DNA from: Pseudomonas sp. URMO17WK12:I2
Lineage (GTDB): Bacteria; Pseudomonadota; Gammaproteobacteria; Pseudomonadales; Pseudomonadaceae
NCBI RefSeq assembly: GCF_003253735.1
Contig: NZ_QKYW01000003.1
Location: forward strand, 62,001 to 126,000
Direction of reading: 5' to 3'
Length of the DNA stretch: 64,000 bases
How positions within the stretch are numbered: position 1 is the first letter of the stretch; each line of letters opens with the position of its first letter. The notes beneath the pieces were generated by a model. That model was given only the letters and a program-made list of their open reading frames with translations, was not told the DNA's origin and did no database searches. Positions 59,201 through 64,000 of this stretch are shown piece by piece. Made by a program: the position numbers and the translations under genes.

Positions 59201-60666
59201 CTTTTGCCTCCCCTCGAACCCTCTGTCTGCTGGCGCTCAGCGTTGCCCTGGCCGGTTGCGCCATCGGGCCCGATTACCAGCGCCCGGACATCAGCACGCC
59301 GACAGCCTTCAAACAGGCCGAAGGCTGGAAGGCCGCCGTGCCGGCCGATGCCCTGGCACGTGGCGCCTGGTGGGAGCTGTATGGTGACGGCGAGCTCAAT
59401 GCCCTGGTTGGTCGCCTGAACGTGTCCAACCAGAACCTGGCCGCCTCCGAAGCCCAATACCGCCAGGCCCGGGCCTTGCTGCGCAGCGGCCGTGCAGCCT
59501 TCTTCCCGACCCTGTCGACCAGCGCCGGAGTGACCCGCGCCGGGCAGGGCGGTGGTGACAGCACCCTGCGCAGCGTCGACGGCATCGCCATTGGCGGCGG
59601 CAACTCGTCGAGCATCAACAAGAGCTACGACCTGAGCCTCAACGCCAGCTGGGAGCTGGACGTGTGGGGCAAGCTGCGCCGTGGCCTGGAATCCAACCGC
59701 GCGGCCTTCGAAGCCAGCGCCGCCGACCTGGCCGCGGTGCGCCTGAGCCTGCAGTCCGAACTGGTGCAGAGCTACCTGCAATTGCGCGTGCTGGACGAGC
59801 AGCAACGCTTGCTCGACGCCACCGTGGCGGCCTACCAGCGTTCGCTGCGCCTGACCGAGAACCAGTACCGCGCCGGCATCGTGCCGCGCTCCGACGTCGC
59901 CCAGGCGCTGACCCAGCTGCGTAGCACCGAAGCCCAGGCCATCGATCTGCAGTGGCAACGCGCGCAGCTCGAACATGCGATCGCCGTATTGATCGGCGTG
60001 CCGCCCAGTGAGGTCAGTATCGCCCGCCGCGAAAGCCTGCCGACACTGCCCGAGGTGCCGGCCAGCGTGCCATCCGAGCTGCTGGAGCGGCGCCCCGACG
60101 TGGCCGCTGCCGAGCGCCGGGTGATTGCCGCCAACGCCGAGATCGGCGTGGCCAAGGCCGCCTGGTTTCCTGACCTGACCCTGTCCGCCACGGGCGGCTA
60201 CCGCGGCAGCAGTTTCGCCGACTGGATCAATTTGCCGAACCGCTTCTGGTCGGTGGGCCCGCAGCTGGCCCTGACCCTGTTCGATGGCGGCCGGCGCAGC
60301 GCCGAGAACGAGCGGGTCGAGGCGGCCTACGACCAGACCGTGGCCGAGTACCGCCAGGCGGTGCTGGACAGCTTCCGCGAAGTCGAGGATTACCTGGTGC
60401 AGCAGCGCGTGCTGGGCCGCGAGGCCGAGGTGCAGGCCCAGGCGCTGGAGGCGGCCCGCGAGTCGCTGCGTTTGATCGACAACCAGTACCGCGCCGGTAC
60501 CGTGGACTACAACAGCGTGGTCAACGTGCAGGCCACGGCCCTTAACAACGAGCGCACCGCCCTGACGCTACTGGGCAGCCGCCTGACCGCCAGTGTGCAA
60601 CTGATCGCCGCGTTGGGCGGTGGCTGGGATGTGCAGCAGCTCGAAGAAGGCGAGCAGTCAGAGTGA
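59197..60666 (+). CDS. opmB: Outer membrane efflux lipoprotein (OpmB, OprM/NodT family)
   Basis: A 489-aa TolC-like channel. A signal peptide ending in the lipobox L-A-G-C (Cys21) predicts a lipid anchor, and two repeated outer membrane efflux domains follow (about 60-260 and 290-480). G-P-D-Y-Q-R-P after the lipid site is the usual start of the mature protein. It completes the tripartite pump of this operon. The ATG overlaps the muxC stop. The sequence after it is a repeat region with no terminator. Confidence 0.94.
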   Translation: MTFASPRTLCLLALSVALAGCAIGPDYQRPDISTPTAFKQAEGWKAAVPADALARGAWWELYGDGELNALVGRLNVSNQNLAASEAQYRQARALLRSGRAAFFPTLSTSAGVTRAGQGGGDSTLRSVDGIAIGGGNSSSINKSYDLSLNASWELDVWGKLRRGLESNRAAFEASAADLAAVRLSLQSELVQSYLQLRVLDEQQRLLDATVAAYQRSLRLTENQYRAGIVPRSDVAQALTQLRSTEAQAIDLQWQRAQLEHAIAVLIGVPPSEVSIARRESLPTLPEVPASVPSELLERRPDVAAAERRVIAANAEIGVAKAAWFPDLTLSATGGYRGSSFADWINLPNRFWSVGPQLALTLFDGGRRSAENERVEAAYDQTVAEYRQAVLDSFREVEDYLVQQRVLGREAEVQAQALEAARESLRLIDNQYRAGTVDYNSVVNVQATALNNERTALTLLGSRLTASVQLIAALGGGWDVQQLEEGEQSE

Positions 60667-60704
60667 CAGTCGCAGGCGGAACTCGGGCCGCTCGGCGCGT
60701 TGTG

Positions 60705-60902
60705 AGAGCCTGTTCATTTTGGCAACTAAGCGGTTAGATCGGCCGGTCGCTACCTTGTGGAAGGGCCGGCGGCGATCCGCTTCAGCCGCGAGCGCTTTAA
60801 GCCTGGTCAGGCACAATCGAGGCTAAAGCCCCTCCCACAAGTGAAAGGCTGCTTCTGCCTCGTACCTGCGGCTTCAGGCCATAGAGGTCGTGAACAGGCT
60901 CT
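60705..60902. repeat. MITE-like element with 12-bp terminal inverted repeats enclosing a REP pair
   Basis: AGAGCCTGTTCA (60705-60716) and TGAACAGGCTCT (60891-60902) are perfect 12-bp inverted repeats 174 bp apart. Inside are two REP-like units in opposite orientation: one starting TTGTGGAAGGGCCGG near 60755, the other ending GCTAAAGCCCCTCCCACAA at 60840. It fills the 285-bp gap between opmB and the glutathione transferase gene. No protein-coding capacity is seen. The flanks show no obvious target duplication. Confidence 0.6.
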
Positions 60903-60951
60903 GAGAAAGTGCGCGGGTTTCGCTTGGCTCGATCCGCGCGGCAGGCTTTGC

Positions 60952-61953
60952 TTACCCGTGGCGGTATACGCCCTTGCCCGGCAGGCGCTCACGATCGTGG
61001 GGCGCATCGAATTCCAGCGCCGGCCCCTTGGGTACGATGCCGGTCGGGTTGATGGTCTGGTGGCTGGCGTAGTAATGGTGCTGGATATGCCACAGGTCCA
61101 CGGTCGCCGCCACGCCCGGCCATTGGTACAGCTCGCGCAGCCAGTTGCTGAGGTTCGGGTAATCGGCGATGCGCCGCAGGTTGCACTTGAAGTGGCCGTG
61201 GTACACGGCATCGAAACGCACCAGGGTGGTGAACAGCCGCCAGTCGGCCTCGGTCAGGTATTCGCCGGCCAGGTAGCGTGATTGCCCCAGGCGGGTTTCC
61301 AGTACCGTCAGCTCATCGAACAGTTCATCGAAGGCTTCCTCGTAGGCCGCCTGGGTGGTGGCGAAACCGGCGCGGTAGACGCCGTTGTTGACCGCCGGGT
61401 AGATGCGTTCGTTGAGCGCGTCGATTTGCCCGCGCAGGGGCTCGGGGTAGAAGTCCAGACGGTTGCCGGTGATGCCGTCGAACGCCGAGTTGAACATGCG
61501 GATGATTTCCGCCGACTCGTTGCTGACGATGCGCTGCTGCTGTTTGTCCCACAGCAGCGGCACGGTGACCCGCCCGGTGTACGCCGGGTCGTCCTGGGTA
61601 TAGCGCTGATGCAGAAAGGCGAAGCCGTCCAGGGCGTCACCGCTGGAGCCGTATTCGGTGTCGAAGGTCCAGCCGTTCTCGCGCATCAGCCAGCTGACCA
61701 CCGAGACGTCGATCAGCGGCTCGAGGCCCTTGAGGCTGCGCAGGATCAGGGTGCGATGAGCCCAGGGGCAGGCCAGCGACACGTACAGGTGATAGCGCCC
61801 GGCTTCGGCGGCGAAGCCACCTTCGCCGGACGGCCCGGCCGAGCCGTCGGCGGTGATCCAGTTGCGCCGCTGGGCGTTCTCGCGCTTGAAGCGCCCGCCC
61901 GCGCCGGTGTCGTACCACTGGTCGTGCCATTGGCCTTCGATCAGTAAGCCCAT
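60952..61953 (-). CDS. Glutathionyl-hydroquinone reductase (YqjG/EcfG-type GST)
   Basis: A 333-aa glutathione transferase of the Xi class. The N-terminal thioredoxin-fold active site S-L-A-C-P-W-A-H holds the catalytic Cys62, and the extra N-terminal segment (G-R-F-K-R-E-N) and Y-H-G-H-F-K-C-N near 255 are typical of glutathionyl-hydroquinone reductases. It reduces glutathionylated quinones, often in quinone detoxification. It stands alone on the minus strand next to the repeat element. Confidence 0.9.
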   Translation of the reverse strand: MGLLIEGQWHDQWYDTGAGGRFKRENAQRRNWITADGSAGPSGEGGFAAEAGRYHLYVSLACPWAHRTLILRSLKGLEPLIDVSVVSWLMRENGWTFDTEYGSSGDALDGFAFLHQRYTQDDPAYTGRVTVPLLWDKQQQRIVSNESAEIIRMFNSAFDGITGNRLDFYPEPLRGQIDALNERIYPAVNNGVYRAGFATTQAAYEEAFDELFDELTVLETRLGQSRYLAGEYLTEADWRLFTTLVRFDAVYHGHFKCNLRRIADYPNLSNWLRELYQWPGVAATVDLWHIQHHYYASHQTINPTGIVPKGPALEFDAPHDRERLPGKGVYRHG

Positions 61954-62027
61954 GTTCTTTACTCCCGTTTCAGTCGATGCCTGGAGTCTACCCAGTCAGC
62001 TATCGACCCAGGCCGTAAAAACCGGGT

Positions 62028-63023
62028 TCAACGAATCGGCTGGCTCGATAGGTGGCGCGCCTGCCAGCGCTTTTCCGCCTCGGCGAACGCGGCTTCACGC
62101 TGCAGACCCAACCCGCGCAATGCCAGCGCCATGGTGGCGATGATCGCCAACTGGCCGTAGGCGTCCTCGGCTTCGCCGCGCCATACGGCTTGCAGGTGAG
62201 TCGGGTCGAGACGCTCGGGCTTGACGTGGCGGCGCTCGGAAAGCATCGGCCAGTCTTCATCCCAGTTCTCACCGCGCTCGGTACCGTACAGGTGGCAGAC
62301 GGCATCCGGGTTGAGTTCGATCTCGCCGCCGTCGCCCTTGACCACGATGGCGTGGTCACCAAGCAGCTGGCTGGCCTCGCGGTGCACGGCCTGGTAGCCG
62401 GGGTGGAAGATGCTCTGCAGGCCGCAACGCGCCGCCAACGGGTTGAGAATGCGCGCCAGGGAATGGATCGGCGAGCGCAGGCCCAGCACGTTGCGCAGGT
62501 CGATCATGCGCTGCAGGGCCGGCATCCAATCGCCCAGCGGCATAAAGGCCAGGTTGCCGGTATCAAGGTTCTGCGCAACCTCATCCCAACTGCGGCACAG
62601 CGCAATGTCCAGCTCGCCAAGCAATTGCTCGCTGTACAGGCGCCCGGCGGTATGGGCGCCACCGCCGTGCATGAAAATGCGCAGACCACTGTTCGCCAGC
62701 GCCTTGGCGGCGAGCAGGAACCAGGGCAAATGGCGCTTTTTGCCGGCATAGGTCGGCCAGTCGAAATCGACCGTGATAGATGGCGCTGCCAGCCGCGCGC
62801 GAACCGCTTCGGTGAAACCGGCCATTTCCTCGGCGCTTTCTTCCTTGTGGCGCAACAGCATCAGAAAGGCGCCGAGCTGGGCATCCTCGACCTGCTCGTC
62901 GAGGATCATACCCATGGCTTCGCGGGCTTCCTCGCGGGTCAGGTTGCGCGCACCGCGCTTGCCCTTGCCGAGAATGCGCACGAAGGTGGCGAAAGGGTGT
63001 TCAGCTGGAGTGATCAGGTTCAT
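62028..63023 (-). CDS. TrpD2/YbiB family protein (anthranilate phosphoribosyltransferase-like)
   Basis: A 331-aa protein of the glycosyltransferase family 3 fold. The helical N-terminal domain (L-T-R-E-E-A-R-E-A-M at about 28-37) and the H-G-G-G-A-H-T-A-G-R loop near 119 in place of the PRPP loop of TrpD are visible. YbiB/TrpD2 proteins bind nucleic acid and are not tryptophan enzymes. It overlaps the tusE stop by four bases, so it belongs to the tus operon. Its link to tRNA thiolation is suggestive only. Confidence 0.85.
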   Translation of the reverse strand: MNLITPAEHPFATFVRILGKGKRGARNLTREEAREAMGMILDEQVEDAQLGAFLMLLRHKEESAEEMAGFTEAVRARLAAPSITVDFDWPTYAGKKRHLPWFLLAAKALANSGLRIFMHGGGAHTAGRLYSEQLLGELDIALCRSWDEVAQNLDTGNLAFMPLGDWMPALQRMIDLRNVLGLRSPIHSLARILNPLAARCGLQSIFHPGYQAVHREASQLLGDHAIVVKGDGGEIELNPDAVCHLYGTERGENWDEDWPMLSERRHVKPERLDPTHLQAVWRGEAEDAYGQLAIIATMALALRGLGLQREAAFAEAEKRWQARHLSSQPIR

Positions 63024-63355
63024 AGGCAGTTCGTGGGCTTGGGCAGGCCCGCCAGCTTGGCGGCGAGTTTGGCGGGGGTGCCGTTGAACAGGCGATTGAG
63101 GTGCAGGCTGTTGCCTTTGTCCGGGCCCAGTTTGAGGGCGACATACTTGATCAGCGGGCGATTGGCCGGCGACAGCTGGAACTCGTCGTAGAAGGCGCGC
63201 AACAGCATGAGCACTTCCCAGTGCTCGTCGCTCAATTGCAGGGATTCGCGCTCGGCCAGGGCCGTGGCCACTTCGGTGGACCAGGCCTGCAAGTCGAGCA
63301 GGTAGCCATCCTTGTCGAGCTCGATGCTGCGCTCGTTGATGATCAGATTGCTCAT
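63020..63355 (-). CDS. tusE: Sulfur relay protein TusE
   Basis: A 111-aa DsrC/TusE family protein. The penultimate cysteine (C-L at the C terminus) is the one that accepts persulfide sulfur from TusBCD and hands it to MnmA for 2-thiouridine at the wobble base of tRNA. The second DsrC cysteine, needed in sulfite reduction, is absent, which fits TusE rather than DsrC. It overlaps both neighbours by four bases. Confidence 0.93.
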   Translation of the reverse strand: MSNLIINERSIELDKDGYLLDLQAWSTEVATALAERESLQLSDEHWEVLMLLRAFYDEFQLSPANRPLIKYVALKLGPDKGNSLHLNRLFNGTPAKLAAKLAGLPKPTNCL

Positions 63356-63648
63356 AGCCAGGTATTCACCTTGGCGAACTCGCAGGCGAGGGCGACGAAC
63401 CTCGGGTAGTCGATCTGCTCGATGGCTGCGGCAGGTTTGAGGCCGCGGGCCTGAACGTCTTCGTCGAGGACATACAGCGAGACGCCGTGCAGCGCTGCCA
63501 GGGCTTTTGAGTGGCTGTTACCAGGCTCAGTGGCGTAGGTGGCGTCGCCGCACAGCAGCAGGCCGTCACCGCTGCCCAGCAGGCGCAGGCAGCTGCTCAA
63601 CCGGTCATCGCTGAACGGCGAACTGGAGAGTACGTGCAGGGTTTTCAT
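63352..63648 (-). CDS. tusB: Sulfur relay protein TusB (DsrH)
   Basis: A 98-aa DsrH/TusB family protein with the fold of the small DsrE-like subunits. N-terminal M-K-T-L-H-V-L-S-S-S-P-F and the central L-Y-V-L-D-E-D-V-Q-A-R-G-L are typical. It forms the TusBCD hexamer with the neighbouring genes. The ATG at 63648 overlaps the tusC stop; a GTG one codon upstream is also possible. Confidence 0.9.
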   Translation of the reverse strand: MKTLHVLSSSPFSDDRLSSCLRLLGSGDGLLLCGDATYATEPGNSHSKALAALHGVSLYVLDEDVQARGLKPAAAIEQIDYPRFVALACEFAKVNTWL

Positions 63649-64000
63649 CACAGCGTGATCACCTGGTCGTAACGGTCGATAAGGGCACGCAGTGCGTCGC
63701 TATCCAGGCGCTCGACGTCCAGCGAGGTTTCGCTCACGCGGCGCAGCGCCAGACTGTGGGCGCAGGCATACAGGGACTCAACGCCGAACATCGGCAGCGC
63801 CTGCAGGTTGGCGGTCAGATCCTTCTGCTGCACGGCCTGGGGCGCTTGCCCGACCGCCAGCTGCAGCACGCCGTCATCGAGAAACAGCATGCCGACAGGC
63901 AGGTCGAAGGCGCCACCGGCCAAGGCGATATCCAGCGCCTCACGGGCACCCGGGCCGCTCCACGGCGCCTGGCGGCTGATGATCAGCAGGGATTGGCTCA
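63648..64000 (-). CDS. tusC: Sulfur relay protein TusC (DsrF), start one base outside the window
   Basis: The frame reads S-Q-S-L-L-I-I-S-R-Q-A-P-W-S-G from 63998 leftward, typical of the TusC/DsrF N terminus. The two bases at 64000-63999 are T and G on the minus strand, so an ATG would be completed by an A at 64001. The protein would be 117 aa. It is the middle subunit of TusBCD; tusD is expected just outside. Confidence 0.9.
   Translation of the reverse strand, partial: SQSLLIISRQAPWSGPGAREALDIALAGGAFDLPVGMLFLDDGVLQLAVGQAPQAVQQKDLTANLQALPMFGVESLYACAHSLALRRVSETSLDVERLDSDALRALIDRYDQVITL

Overview
The window is a gene-dense, GC-rich stretch of a Pseudomonas (sensu lato) chromosome. The best evidence is local gene order. 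The block ppsR / ppsA - esterase - rraA - cmaX - crfX - cmpX - sigX - oprF (17.7-26.8 kb) matches the P. aeruginosa arrangement. So do the GntR-prpB-prpC-acnD-prpF operon, a muxABC-opmB type efflux operon and the tus sulfur-relay genes. Short interspersed repeats (REP/MITE-like) at 15.7 kb and 60.7 kb also fit this genus. Species cannot be fixed from the sequence alone.

Region 1 (1-10.1 kb) is the most unusual part. It is a tightly packed, one-direction operon that enters the window from the left. It encodes an acyl carrier protein, an 871-aa fusion of a class III aminotransferase with an acyl-ACP reductase domain, an acyl-CoA-dehydrogenase-like flavoprotein, two different membrane di-iron desaturases/hydroxylases, a reductase with its own [2Fe-2S] domain, a HIT protein, a class B flavin monooxygenase and a small membrane protein. 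ACP + reductase/aminotransferase fusion + ACP-type dehydrogenase is the logic of the enamine-tail branch of tambjamine biosynthesis (TamB/TamH/TamP), but no pyrrole genes are visible here. I infer that the operon makes an unsaturated long-chain fatty amine, perhaps further N- or C-oxygenated. I know of no described product for this gene combination.

Region 2 (10.2-17.0 kb) is the 2-methylcitrate operon for propionate use, with twin TGTCGACA-core palindromes around the regulator promoter. Region 3 (17.0-27 kb) holds a LysE exporter, ppsR/ppsA, and the cmaX-crfX-cmpX-sigX-oprF envelope-stress locus, with a terminator-like hairpin between cmpX and sigX. Region 4 (27-34 kb) is a mix: a small unknown gene and a lipoprotein separated by a LexA (SOS) box, a LysR/acyl-CoA dehydrogenase pair, TerC, a PstS-OmpA fusion with a candidate Pho box, and exonuclease III. 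Region 5 (34-42 kb) has the tamA-tamB envelope pair, tpx, an aldo/keto reductase and a divergent LysR regulator.

Region 6 (42-51.6 kb) is a sugar uptake and oxidation operon: LysR regulator (GbpR-like), ChvE/GguA/GguB transporter, SDR dehydrogenase, IlvD/Edd dehydratase, 2-keto-3-deoxygalactonate kinase and SMP-30 lactonase. This is a DeLey-Doudoroff-type route without a visible aldolase. Region 7 (51.7-60.7 kb) is a four-gene RND efflux operon with two RND pumps and an outer-membrane lipoprotein. Region 8 (60.9-64 kb) holds a glutathionyl-hydroquinone reductase, a TrpD2/YbiB protein and tusE-tusB-tusC. The tusC start codon falls one base outside the window. I saw no rRNA, tRNA, CRISPR array, IS transposase or prophage gene.
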